This document shows positions 53,292-62,334 of a DNA stretch of 64,000 bases, in pieces. Each line of letters opens with the position of its first letter. Positions within the stretch are counted from its first letter, which is position 1. The notes beneath the pieces are model-generated. The model had not been told where the DNA came from, searched no databases, and was given only the letters and a program-made list of their open reading frames with translations. The stretch is from Desulfoluna limicola (GTDB lineage Bacteria; Desulfobacterota; Desulfobacteria; Desulfobacterales; Desulfolunaceae), in the NCBI RefSeq assembly GCF_021654575.1, contig NZ_AP024488.1, forward strand, positions 2,875,501-2,939,500, given 5' to 3'. Made by a program: the position numbers and the translations under genes.

Positions 53292-53665
53292 GGGTATCAA
53301 ACGGATCATTTCCATACCGTCTTCCCCGGCTGGACGATACGTCGGGACCAAATTGAGTGATAGATCTTCAAGAGGACACGTCACCCCTTGCATGACTGGG
53401 TGACCGGGGATCCATCGGATGTAAAAGCTATGGTTGAGTGTGGCCGGTGGCTCTTTCACCCGAACACAAGCTGAATTGGGGTACACCTTAATCCTCATCG
53501 GCAGCCTGGAGTTTCTCCGAGATGCGCTCATGGCTGAAAAAAGCAGCTTCCCCTCAGCAATGGGTGCTGCCTTAGGCAACATAACAAAAGGATACAATAC
53601 CCTCCCTGGCCATCAGGTAACCATGGGATTTGACGATAAACACCTCCACCCCCGAGGCTGATCAC

Positions 53666-53824
53666 TCACTTGCAGGTCTCGCCGCCCATTCCATAAACAC
53701 AGGCGATACCCCTTGCCACACCCAGTTTGAGAGCAGCAGCACACCATGCGACCTGCCGGACCGCACGCGCGACTGCGATCCGGCAGCCCACCGCATGAAA
53801 CCGGGCCGCTGCCCGCAAAACCAT
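53666..53824 (-). other. possible 52-residue microprotein ORF, overlapping the structured RNA candidate
   Basis: ATG at 53824 has a perfect AAGGAG six-mer ending five bases upstream; both lie in a CCATAA/TTATGG hairpin. The frame encodes MVLRAAARFHAVGCRIAVAR and continues to a TGA at 53666. It is Ala/Arg/Val-rich with four Cys. I do not recognise it. The same DNA folds into strong hairpins, so it may be a structured RNA read the other way; coding is unproven. Confidence 0.25.
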
Positions 53825-53870
53825 AAAATCTCCTTATGGTTCAAACCGCCCTTCGGGGCGGTTTTTTTTG
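53745..53870 (+). ncRNA. candidate structured RNA with intrinsic terminator
   Basis: Four stems follow one another: an outer ATGCG/CGCAT pair with inner TGCCGGA/TCCGGCA and CGCA/TGCG (53746-53797); CGGGC/GCCCG (53802-53815); CCATAA/TTATGG (53821-53839); then the terminator. The end resembles part of the cobalamin-riboswitch core only loosely. The nearest plus-strand gene upstream is tolC, 570 bases away. Function unknown; an independent small RNA is the simplest reading. Confidence 0.35.
53843..53870 (+). terminator. strong Rho-independent terminator
   Basis: AAACCGCCC pairs with GGGCGGTTT around TTCG, followed by a T run. It closes the structured segment upstream. It is far from tolC, which suggests a separate transcript ends here. 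No gene is seen from here to 54423. Confidence 0.88.
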
Positions 53871-54423
53871 TAGCCACCCTCTTTTATCTATCACCTCATT
53901 TATTTTATTGATTGCCTCTTATTTACGCCCATGGGATTCCGCGATCTCCTCCGTCCATTGCTGGTACCCGTTTCACCGACACCATTGGAATTAACGAGAG
54001 CTCGTAGGCTGGGCGCCCCCATTTAATATCCTGTAAGCCGAGCGTGACCAGCATGGGTCGATTAATCTCTACCGAATATTTTAACAAAAATGATCAGCAC
54101 ACCGACATCCTCCCCCGGCATGGGCGGTTACCACCACCCGTGATGGGCACGGCACTGCCTTTGCCCATCCGACAGGGTTCCGAAAATACCCATCGTGCAG
54201 TGAGGTGTGCTGCACCAAAGCCGGACCACTGGTCACTCAGCCATGGCTCATAAAAGGTGGTAATCAGAATTATTCTTCCCCACCCCTGCAGTTCGTTTCA
54301 AAACCCCTTCTCCACACAGAAAACAGTCAAATGTGAGCCATATCATTCTCTCTGACGTCTTTATTGGGATATTTACATCCTCAATGCTTAATAACCGTCC
54401 CTGATTTGTAATTATTCAGCTTG

Positions 54424-54595
54424 AGTCTCCGGCGGAGCTGCCGGGGGCCAATCTTTTGAAAGGTTGGATAAACAGATCTTTAAAAATGAACCCTTAAAAC
54501 GCTTGATTCAAAGGCGGATGTGAATTGTCCCGAGGGACAAGGGCATAACGCATCCGCTACCCGCTTTCAAGGTGGCACACCTTGCCGCCGGAGGC
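54424..54595. repeat. GCCTCCGGCGG intergenic repeat, copy 16
   Basis: The ends are GTCTCCGGCGGAGCTGCC and GCCGCCGGAGGC. It contains GAAAGGTTGGATAAACAG and the hairpin 54514-54557. The flank before it (TTATTCAGCTTGA) matches other copies. It lies upstream of the lipoprotein at 54733. Confidence 0.75.
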
Positions 54596-54732
54596 TGCTT
54601 TTCCGGGCATACTCGTATTTTCTGAGGACGTTGCGCGTCACTGAAGATGAGATGGGTCCCGAGATCACAAAGCTTTTCAAACAAAACCACAAACGCACAG
54701 CATGACCACCACACCCTTCAAGGAGAAACCGC

Positions 54733-55605
54733 ATGAAACTCGCACATGTTCTGGCAATTGGAGTTCTGGCCCTCATCACCGGGTGCGTCGCCACCCAGGC
54801 CCCTGTGTCCACCGCCCCCCCCGTTACGTTTGAGGACGGCTCCCCTGCCGTTGAAGCCCCAAGGGGCCTTACACTGGGAGCTCCCTTGCGCAGTCAGGCC
54901 TATTTTGATCGGTTCACCCTCTACAACGGGGACCTTAAAATCGGATACCACCTGGGCACCACCAAAAAAATGGGCATGAACAATCTCAAGGTTATCAACG
55001 GAAATTTAAACCTTGAGTTGGACACCGTCACCTACCGCCTCTTCTTTCCGAAGCTTGAAAAAGTAACCGGAAATATTATCGTCACCTGCCCTCCCTTCAG
55101 CAGCTTCGCCCCAGCCGTCAACATGCTCGAGTCCCTCGACTTCAGCAGCCTCAAAGAGGTGGGAGGCAACATCGTCTTCCAGGGCATTCCCGAGTACAAC
55201 GGGGCAAAAATCAATAAAAACCGCAGCGCCTTGGACAAGGCCCTCATCCAAATCAGCGATGTCGGGTTTGACAATGCCGCCTTCGGAAACCTCAAAAGCG
55301 TCGGCGGCAATATCCTCTTTGAACACAACGCCGCTTTCTCGGCCATCCGCATGCCCCTGCTTGAAACCGTGGGCGGGCGTCTCTCCGTCACCTCTTCTTC
55401 CAGGCTCACCTATCTTGATCTCAGGTCCCTGAAAAAGGTCGGCGATGAGATTCGCATCAGCAACAACGAAGCCCTGGAGTCCACAGACCTCACCACCCTG
55501 AAGGAGGTCGCCTCCATGGACGTGGCAGACAACAACTTCGTCAACGACCGCCCCATGGACCTGAAGATGAATTCCAGCCTCAGGGCCTCCGTGAGCAACC
55601 TTTAA
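54733..55605 (+). CDS. lipoprotein with receptor-L-domain/leucine-rich-like repeats
   Basis: A 290-residue protein with an AAGGAG site, a signal peptide and lipobox LITGC. Residues about 55-280 repeat the pattern L-x-x-I/V-x-G-N-L/I-x-L/V (NLKVINGNLNL, KLEKVTGNIIV, SLKEVGGNIVF, NLKSVGGNILF, LLETVGGRLSV, SLKKVGDEIRI), which suggests a right-handed solenoid of the kind seen in receptor L-domains and Ecm33-type proteins. It is probably an outer-membrane lipoprotein that binds a surface ligand. No partner is obvious. Confidence 0.78.
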   Translation: MKLAHVLAIGVLALITGCVATQAPVSTAPPVTFEDGSPAVEAPRGLTLGAPLRSQAYFDRFTLYNGDLKIGYHLGTTKKMGMNNLKVINGNLNLELDTVTYRLFFPKLEKVTGNIIVTCPPFSSFAPAVNMLESLDFSSLKEVGGNIVFQGIPEYNGAKINKNRSALDKALIQISDVGFDNAAFGNLKSVGGNILFEHNAAFSAIRMPLLETVGGRLSVTSSSRLTYLDLRSLKKVGDEIRISNNEALESTDLTTLKEVASMDVADNNFVNDRPMDLKMNSSLRASVSNL

Positions 55606-55623
55606 GGTAACGATTCAGCTTGT

Positions 55624-55829
55624 GCCTCCGGCGGCCCTGCCGGGGGCCAGACTTTTACCTGATCTGAAAAAGAGAGTTTAACAAACAGGTTTTAACGAAT
55701 GATTCTTGGTAGTGCGCGAAGTAAAGGCAGATGTGCTTTATCCCGAGGAACGAGGGGCAAAGAGCATACGCAACCTGCTTTCAAGGTGCTTTTAACTATA
55801 GTGGCTTCGCCACCCTTGCCGCCGGAGGC
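55624..55829. repeat. GCCTCCGGCGG intergenic repeat, copy 17
   Basis: The left end is GCCTCCGGCGGCCCTGCC and the right end TTGCCGCCGGAGGC. It contains TTTAACAAACAGGTTTTAAC, the hairpin 55727-55772 (loop on this strand GAGGAACGAGG) and an extra TGGCTTCGCCA stem near the right end. It separates the two lipoprotein genes. Confidence 0.78.
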
Positions 55830-55911
55830 ACGCTTTTACCACACACGTTGACCATCGAATGCAGATTTTGGAAGCTAAATAGTTACCCTTAAAAAACAAA
55901 CCGGAGGCACC

Positions 55912-56781
55912 ATGAATCGCGCGTCACGATGGCCCCTTTTCGCGGCCCTGGTCCTGGTTCTCATTCTGACAGGATGCGCTACAACGCCACAAAGACAGGT
56001 GTTCCAGGCCCATGATATCTACAGGGATGCCTATCTGAATTTTTATAATGAGGTAAAAGAGAACATCGAGGCCTGCAGCAGGAAAGACGGCCGGTTTCGC
56101 TACAACGAGGCCGTTGTAGCCGATAGCTACCTTCGCATGGTGAAAACCATCCAGGGCGGCTACGACGCTGCCGGCATCAACATCCGGGTCTACCCCGTGA
56201 ACGGGGGAGAGTGGGGGTGGACCCAGAAAAAGGCCTACCTGGTCCACCATGCAGACTCTGTGGAGAAACTCACCCGGCGCTTCCGCAACGAGTTCCTCCG
56301 GCAACGGCCCATGGCTTCTGAAATCGCTGCGGCCCATCTTCTCACCCGGGGATGGGACATCTCACAGAAGGGCTTTGCCCTGGGAGGGGAGGCTGGTAAA
56401 CGATACACCCTTCCCCTTCTCGTGACGGTCAATATCAACCAGGCATATGGCGGGATGGGCCACTTCGATTTCAACACCAAAGCCCTGACCGCCACACCCC
56501 GATACATCGACGACACCACGGTCCCTGGTGCCAGGAGCGCCGAAATTGCCGCCATCAACTGGGATTTCAGTGAGGCCGACCGGCAATTTTCCCGGGTCGA
56601 CAGCCCCGCGCCGCAGCTGGCCACACTCATCCAACGGGAAAAGGCCATCCGGACCCGCTATGAGGCCATGGCCCGTGACGTCGGAAACAAAGGGGACGGC
56701 ACCTACGAACGACTGGATGCCACCCTCCAATGGATCGACCGCAACAAGGTCTGGATCAAAAGCATCCTCACCCATATCTGA
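55912..56781 (+). CDS. uncharacterised lipoprotein, 289 aa
   Basis: GGAGG precedes the start by four bases. The signal peptide ends in the lipobox LILTGC. The mature region is mixed helix and strand (AHDIYRDAYLNFYNEVKENIEACSRKDGRF, DKYLRM-like helices, GFALGGEAGKRYTLPLLVTVNINQAYGGMGHFDF). I do not recognise a family. It may form an operon with the preceding lipoprotein across copy 17 of the repeat, but the 307-base gap argues for separate transcripts. Confidence 0.72.
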   Translation: MNRASRWPLFAALVLVLILTGCATTPQRQVFQAHDIYRDAYLNFYNEVKENIEACSRKDGRFRYNEAVVADSYLRMVKTIQGGYDAAGINIRVYPVNGGEWGWTQKKAYLVHHADSVEKLTRRFRNEFLRQRPMASEIAAAHLLTRGWDISQKGFALGGEAGKRYTLPLLVTVNINQAYGGMGHFDFNTKALTATPRYIDDTTVPGARSAEIAAINWDFSEADRQFSRVDSPAPQLATLIQREKAIRTRYEAMARDVGNKGDGTYERLDATLQWIDRNKVWIKSILTHI

Positions 56782-56792
56782 CCCTGACAATG

Positions 56793-56957
56793 GCCTCCAG
56801 CGGCCCTGCCGGGGGCCAAACGTTTCCCCATTTTTATTAGCTGGGTTTGACAACCAGGTCTTAAAGGCCGTTCGCCTGCGTCACCACTGTTGGCAAGCTA
56901 TACGGTTCCGGTTTAACGAGTATTCCGCCCTTTTTCAAAAAACGACCCACCGGAGGC
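56793..56957. repeat. GCCTCCGGCGG intergenic repeat, copy 18
   Basis: The left end is GCCTCCAGCGGCCCTGCC and the right end CCCACCGGAGGC. It contains the TTTGACAACCAGG segment and CTTTTTCAAAAAACG. Only weak hairpin structure is seen in the variable middle. It lies between the lipoprotein and the large kinase gene. Confidence 0.75.
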
Positions 56958-57092
56958 TCGCTTTTTACCCTGACGTTGACCGGAGAAGGCAGCTATTGTT
57001 CTGTAGGCAGCCATGACCCTTTTCAACCCGCGCCATTTTTACTATAACAAACAATTATAAGTACAAATACAGACCTGATATAAAGGAGTATC

Positions 57093-60000
57093 ATGGGGGG
57101 ATCAGAGGAATTCAGTGCGGCCCGGAGAGTGGGTGATCAAGCCACCCCGTTAAGATATTATCTGAACGACAGGGTCATCTCCCTTGAGGAAACCATTGCC
57201 ATTGCCGCTGGAATTGCCGAGGCGCTGGTGCCCTTGCATGAACATGGCGCGATGGTCAGAGGACTCAACCCAGCCTCTGTGGTCGTCCATCAGGAGACGG
57301 GGACGGTTTCCGTTCACACGTCCTGCCGATTTGTAATGAACGGGGCTTTGAGCGAAACGAGTGACGCCGGGCAAACGGAGGCTGTTTATGTGGACAAGTC
57401 CGAACTGCTGGCAGACTTTCTGCCCTATATCGCGCCTGAGCAAACGGGTAAAGGCAACCACGTTCCCGATCACCGAACGGACCTATACGCCTTGGGAACA
57501 ATCCTTTTCGAGATGCTCACGGGGCACCCCCCATTTACCGCTGGAAGTGCTCTCAAATCCTTCCACGCCCACATGGCCACCCCTGCCGCAAGTCCGGCTG
57601 CGAGCAACCCGGAAATCCCCGACGCCCTTTCCGGCATCACCCTGAAACTTCTCGAAAAATCCCCCGACGCCAGGTACCAGAGCGCACAGGGCGTGCACGC
57701 CGATCTTGCCGCCTGCTTAGACCAGCTTCAAACGACGGGAGAAATCCGCCCTTTTTCCCTTGGGAGCCATGACACAAGAGGTGTGTTCAAACTCTCCAAC
57801 GCCATCTACGGAAGAGGTGAGGAACAAAAAGCTCTCTCTGCCGCCTGCGCCAAGGCCAGGCAGGGAGGCGCTCCAAGAATCTGGGTGGAGGGCGGCCCCG
57901 GCATGGGCAAGACCACCCTGGTAAACACCTTTTCAGAAGTCTTTCAAAATGACGGGGGGCTCGTTCTCTCCGCCAAATTCGAGCAGACCCGAAACGAGGC
58001 TCCTAACGGGTTTCTTTCCCGGCTCTTTGAAAGGGCGACCCAGCGCATTCTCGCCTCAAAGCGGGAGGAGCTTGACTCATGGAAAACAGAGCTGATACGG
58101 CACATCGGGACCAATATTAGGGTCCTTACGGATATCGTCCCCGGTTTCGAACCGATTCTGGGCCCTGGGAACCCGGTTCCCTCCCTGCCCCCGGATGAGA
58201 CCCGAATCCGTTTGATCACGGTGCTCAAGGGTGTCTTGACCGCCTTTTCAGAGGCACTGCCTCCCCTGGTTCTCTTTATCGATGACCTTCAGTGGGCCCC
58301 CGCCGAAGCCCTGACTCTGCTCACCGACCTGCTGGTGGATGACCCGATTCCGAAAACACTTTTTATCGGTGCCTTCCGAACCCACACGAAGGAGTCGGCC
58401 CCCTATCTCGCGCCATGGCTGGAAACCTTTGGCAACCGTGAAGAAGAGACACCCCGTCTCTTACTTGACGGACTCGACTCCGTCCAGATCCGGCAGTTTG
58501 CCTCAGACACCTTTCATCTGCAGGCTGCCGACACCGACCAGTTGGCCCGACTCATCGAAGGGGCATCCAGGGGCAACCCCTTTTTCATCCGAGAGTTTCT
58601 CATCAGTCTCCATGAAAAAGGGCACATCTTTTTTCAGAAGACGTGGAAATTTGACCTTCAGGAGATAGGTCGCCTCAGCCTCACCGACGATGTCCTGGAG
58701 CTCCTGGGGCAGCGTATCGAAGAGCTGTCTCATTCGCATCAGCACATCCTCGCCTTCGCCGCCTGCATCGGGGCGAGGTTTGACAGTGGTTTTATCGCCC
58801 GGCTAACAGGCCAGGGCGAGGTCACCACAGAAGAAGCCCTTGAGATGTTCACGACCAGGGACCTCCTTGTGAAGGAGGGATCCTTTTACCGTTTCTCCCA
58901 TGACAAAGTCCATGAAGCCGTAAGCCGTCGCCTCATGGAAGAAGAAAAAGCAGCCCTGCATCATCGTATCGGGACCCTTCTTTTGGAAACCTATGGAGGA
59001 AAGCCTGAGGGGAGGGCCCTTTTTGAGACAATCACTCACCTCAACCAGGGCCACACACTGATTCATGAACTCAGGGAGCGCATCACCCTTTCCCGGCTCA
59101 ACCTGGGCGCCGCAACAGCGGCCCGAACCAACGCCGCCTTCGAGGCCGCCCTGCGTTATGCTGAAACCGGCCTGGACCTTCTGCCCCAAGACCCTTGGGA
59201 GCACCACACCGACCTCGCTTTTGCCCTCACTGTGGAAGCAGGAGAGGCGGCTCACTTGACAGAGAGGAGAGACCATGCCGATGAACTCCTTGCCACGGCC
59301 CTTGCCAACACGTCTTCTGCCGACATGAAGGCCCTGATTTACACCATCACTGCACGGAGCCGCATTCGCGCTGGCGAAGTTGGGGAGGCCTATACCATTA
59401 CCATTGATGCCCTGAAGGCCATGGGTGAAAAGATCCCCTCCAGCATCGGCAAAGCCCTCATATTTAAAGAATTAATCAAGACCAGCACAACGCTCTGGGG
59501 AAAAAAGATCCCCACCCTTGTGGACCTCCCGGAACTCAACGACCCGGAGCAAGTAGCCGTTTCCCGCCTCTACAAACTGGCCTTTGAAGTGGGATACATA
59601 GCTCAACCCGATCACCTGCCCTTTCTTGCCTTGAAACACCTGACCCAATCCCTCAAGCACGGCATGTCAGCCCATTCCGCCTTTGCTGCCGGATTTTACG
59701 GCATGATGCTCATCAGCAGCGGTCTTTCCATCGAAAAAGGATACCAGTTCGGGGGGCTAAGCCTTGCCCTTATCGACAAATACCCGGATGCAAATCTGGA
59801 GAGTGAGGTTCACCTCCTCTTCGGAGGCATGATCTGCCACTGGAAACGCCACTACCGGGAAGGAAGGCCATACCTCGATCATTCCCTGCGCTGCGCAACA
59901 GAGACCGCCAACTTCCCCATGGCAGCCTACAGCATTGGCCATACTGTTATCCTGCACCAGTACCTTGGGGCCAGCCTGATTGACTCCCTGCCGGAATTTG

Positions 60001-61928
60001 AAAAACTGGTTTTGAAGATGGATCGCCTGAAGCAGGACCGAAGCCGTGAGGCTCTCAAATTCACACACCAGTTCACCCTTAATCTTACACGGCAATGCCC
60101 GGATTTCAGGGATTTCAATGGGCCACAATATACAGAAGCACAAATCGAGAAAAAAATCGCAGAAAAAGATCAAACGGCTATCGCCAATATTGCTGCGGTC
60201 AAGGGAGTCCTCTACTTCCTTGCAGGGGATTATGATGATGGGGCAAATCTCATGGGCAAAGCCGTCCCCGCCTTGCCCGGCATTGCCGGGACCCTCTTCG
60301 TTCCGGATTTCCATCTCTTTTACGGATTGAATCTGGCCGCCATCCACGGGGAAAAAGGGAGATATGAAACGTGGCACTCTCTTCGGGCAATAAAAAAATC
60401 CCTCAAGAAACTTAACACATGGGCGGCCCACGCCCCGGAGAACTTTGAGTGCCGTGCTCTTCTCCTGCAGGCAGAGCTCTGCCGCATCCGGAACAAGCCC
60501 ATAGATGCCATGGGCCTTTACGAACGGGCCATCGCCGCAGCAAAAGAAAACGGGTTCTCCCAGATCGAAGCCGTGGCCTGCGAGTGCGCCTTTCGCTTCC
60601 ATCTCTCGGCAGAACGGGAAGAGGTGGCAAAAGTCTACCTTGTAAAGGCCAGAGAGGCATTCACTGCCTGGGGAGCCCTCGCCAAGGTGGCCCAGCTTGA
60701 CGAGGCCTGGCCCCACCTGCTGACCGCCAATAATCAGGCCGAGGATCGCAGAATCACCCGGGAACCCGATCTGATCTCCATCATCAAGGCCTCCCAGGCC
60801 ATCGCCGGTGAAACCGACCTGTCGCTGCTCATGGAGCAACTCATGACCATCGTCATCGAAAATGCCGGGGCCCGGGTCGGCAGCCTCATTCTTGCGGGAG
60901 ACGACGAGCGTCTTTCGGTGGAAGCCCGGGTCGAAGCAGGCCAGACAGAAAGCCCGATATCCCCTGGCTTTGACGCCTTGGACACCACGGCCCAGGGCAT
61001 CATCCGCTACGTGGTCCGGACGGGAAAAACCGTGGTCCTGCCGCAGCCCGAGGGCGAAACCATGGACATCTCCTTTCACTCCGGCAAAGCGCCCCGCTCC
61101 CTCCTCTGCATGCCCCTCATGGAAGGTAGCAACACCCTGGGCGCCCTCTACCTGGAGAACGATCTTCTGGAAGGGGCCTTTACTTTGGGAAGGGTCGAGA
61201 TCCTCAAAACCGTCACCGATATCCTTGCCCACGCCCGGGCCAGGCAAAAGGCCGAAGAGGAGGTGGCCCTCTACCAGGAAAAACTCCGCGGCCTCTCCTC
61301 GTCCATACAGCTCACCGAAGAGAAAGAGAGACGGCGCATCGCCGTAGGGCTCCACGACCAGATCGGCCAGGCCCTCACCCTCTCCCGGCTGAAACTATCC
61401 ACCCTGAAAACCGCCGTCCCCGGGCAGGAGAACAAAGGTGAACTCGACCAGATCAGTGGGCTCGTGGACCAAACCATCCACGACATCCGAAACCTCACCT
61501 TCGAGCTGAGCCCTCCTGATCTCTACGACTGGGGACTGGCCGCTGCCCTGGACACCCTGGCCGAACATATGCTGACGCCCCACGGCATGAAAATCGATTT
61601 CGAAGACGCCCTGGAACAGGATCCCCTCCCAGAGAGCGCCCGCATCCTCCTCTACCAGGCCGCACGGGAGGTGATGTTCAACATCGTCAAGCACGCCCAC
61701 GCCACGCGGGTCAATATCGCCGTGGAGTCGTCAGAAGGCAGCGTCCAAGTCTCCATTACGGACAACGGTGTGGGCTTTGATATTCCCGAGACCTTTGCCA
61801 GGCGAAACAGAACAAGCGGGTTCGGCCTCTTCTCCATCAAAGAGCGCCTGGCCCACCACGGCGGCTGCGTCACAATCACACCGGGTCCCGCCAGCGGGAC
61901 CTGCGTGGTGCTGAGTTTGCCCATCTGA
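57093..61928 (+). CDS. pseudokinase-AAA ATPase-GAF-histidine kinase fusion, 1,611 aa
   Basis: In order: a Ser/Thr-kinase-like region (residues about 10-215) without an N-lobe and without the catalytic HRD (here VRGLNP) or DFG, but with the APE-type motif YIAPEQ and the C-lobe DHRTDLYALGTILFEMLTG. Then an ATPase of the AAA/predicted-ATPase class with Walker A GGPGMGKTT (about 267) and Walker B LVLFIDD (about 392). Then TPR-like helices, a GAF domain (about 1,234-1,390) and a HisKA_3 domain with the phospho-acceptor H1421 (GLHDQIGQ). Finally a HATPase (N box near 1,525, GxGF near 1,556). The start has AAGGAG. It pairs with the NarL-type regulator at 62335. Because the kinase catalytic residues are lost, the kinase part is probably a scaffold or sensor. 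Confidence 0.9.
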   Translation: MGGSEEFSAARRVGDQATPLRYYLNDRVISLEETIAIAAGIAEALVPLHEHGAMVRGLNPASVVVHQETGTVSVHTSCRFVMNGALSETSDAGQTEAVYVDKSELLADFLPYIAPEQTGKGNHVPDHRTDLYALGTILFEMLTGHPPFTAGSALKSFHAHMATPAASPAASNPEIPDALSGITLKLLEKSPDARYQSAQGVHADLAACLDQLQTTGEIRPFSLGSHDTRGVFKLSNAIYGRGEEQKALSAACAKARQGGAPRIWVEGGPGMGKTTLVNTFSEVFQNDGGLVLSAKFEQTRNEAPNGFLSRLFERATQRILASKREELDSWKTELIRHIGTNIRVLTDIVPGFEPILGPGNPVPSLPPDETRIRLITVLKGVLTAFSEALPPLVLFIDDLQWAPAEALTLLTDLLVDDPIPKTLFIGAFRTHTKESAPYLAPWLETFGNREEETPRLLLDGLDSVQIRQFASDTFHLQAADTDQLARLIEGASRGNPFFIREFLISLHEKGHIFFQKTWKFDLQEIGRLSLTDDVLELLGQRIEELSHSHQHILAFAACIGARFDSGFIARLTGQGEVTTEEALEMFTTRDLLVKEGSFYRFSHDKVHEAVSRRLMEEEKAALHHRIGTLLLETYGGKPEGRALFETITHLNQGHTLIHELRERITLSRLNLGAATAARTNAAFEAALRYAETGLDLLPQDPWEHHTDLAFALTVEAGEAAHLTERRDHADELLATALANTSSADMKALIYTITARSRIRAGEVGEAYTITIDALKAMGEKIPSSIGKALIFKELIKTSTTLWGKKIPTLVDLPELNDPEQVAVSRLYKLAFEVGYIAQPDHLPFLALKHLTQSLKHGMSAHSAFAAGFYGMMLISSGLSIEKGYQFGGLSLALIDKYPDANLESEVHLLFGGMICHWKRHYREGRPYLDHSLRCATETANFPMAAYSIGHTVILHQYLGASLIDSLPEFEKLVLKMDRLKQDRSREALKFTHQFTLNLTRQCPDFRDFNGPQYTEAQIEKKIAEKDQTAIANIAAVKGVLYFLAGDYDDGANLMGKAVPALPGIAGTLFVPDFHLFYGLNLAAIHGEKGRYETWHSLRAIKKSLKKLNTWAAHAPENFECRALLLQAELCRIRNKPIDAMGLYERAIAAAKENGFSQIEAVACECAFRFHLSAEREEVAKVYLVKAREAFTAWGALAKVAQLDEAWPHLLTANNQAEDRRITREPDLISIIKASQAIAGETDLSLLMEQLMTIVIENAGARVGSLILAGDDERLSVEARVEAGQTESPISPGFDALDTTAQGIIRYVVRTGKTVVLPQPEGETMDISFHSGKAPRSLLCMPLMEGSNTLGALYLENDLLEGAFTLGRVEILKTVTDILAHARARQKAEEEVALYQEKLRGLSSSIQLTEEKERRRIAVGLHDQIGQALTLSRLKLSTLKTAVPGQENKGELDQISGLVDQTIHDIRNLTFELSPPDLYDWGLAAALDTLAEHMLTPHGMKIDFEDALEQDPLPESARILLYQAAREVMFNIVKHAHATRVNIAVESSEGSVQVSITDNGVGFDIPETFARRNRTSGFGLFSIKERLAHHGGCVTITPGPASGTCVVLSLPI

Positions 61929-61942
61929 CAAACAAAAACCCT

Positions 61943-61985
61943 GCCTCCGGCGGCGAGGTGAGCCACCTCGAAAGCAGGTTGCGGT
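61943..61985. repeat. fragment of GCCTCCGGCGG intergenic repeat
   Basis: GCCTCCGGCGGCGAGGTGAG, then GCCACCTCGAAAGC and AGGTTGCGG, directly after the histidine-kinase stop. It matches the first 43 bases of copy 9. The other parts are absent, and no other feature is seen in the 400 bases to the response-regulator gene. Confidence 0.55.
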
Positions 61986-62334
61986 ACCCTATTGGGCTTG
62001 TCTTCCTTAGCTGTCAAGCTGCCGGATGGCTGAAAGAAGGCTTTAACCATTACAACCGGACATCTTTTGTTCTGGCGAATGACCGGGGATCCATGCTTAC
62101 GAACCCACACCGATTGAAGATTATTGTGGCGGTTGACTTTTACCTGAGTGACTCTGACGACCAGGAAAGCTCTCCTGCGCCCGCTCCCTATAACCTATGG
62201 CCAATCACTTATAACCTTACTTCACCTCCCCGACTTTTTTACCCCCATTTATAGTACATGTACCAATTGCTTTTCCTATCTCTCGATTGTAGGATCAACC
62301 GCGAAGTCAACTCAAAGAGCCTTTGGAGAGTAAA

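Noticed and set aside
53745-53870. Cobalamin riboswitch
   Set aside because: The GAAACCGGGCCGCTGCCCGC stretch recalls the riboswitch core, but the conserved upstream box is missing and no cobalamin gene follows.
59757-61355. 532-codon minus-strand frame inside the large kinase gene
   Set aside because: It is entirely antisense to strong kinase/ATPase/GAF coding sequence and has no recognisable motif or ribosome site.
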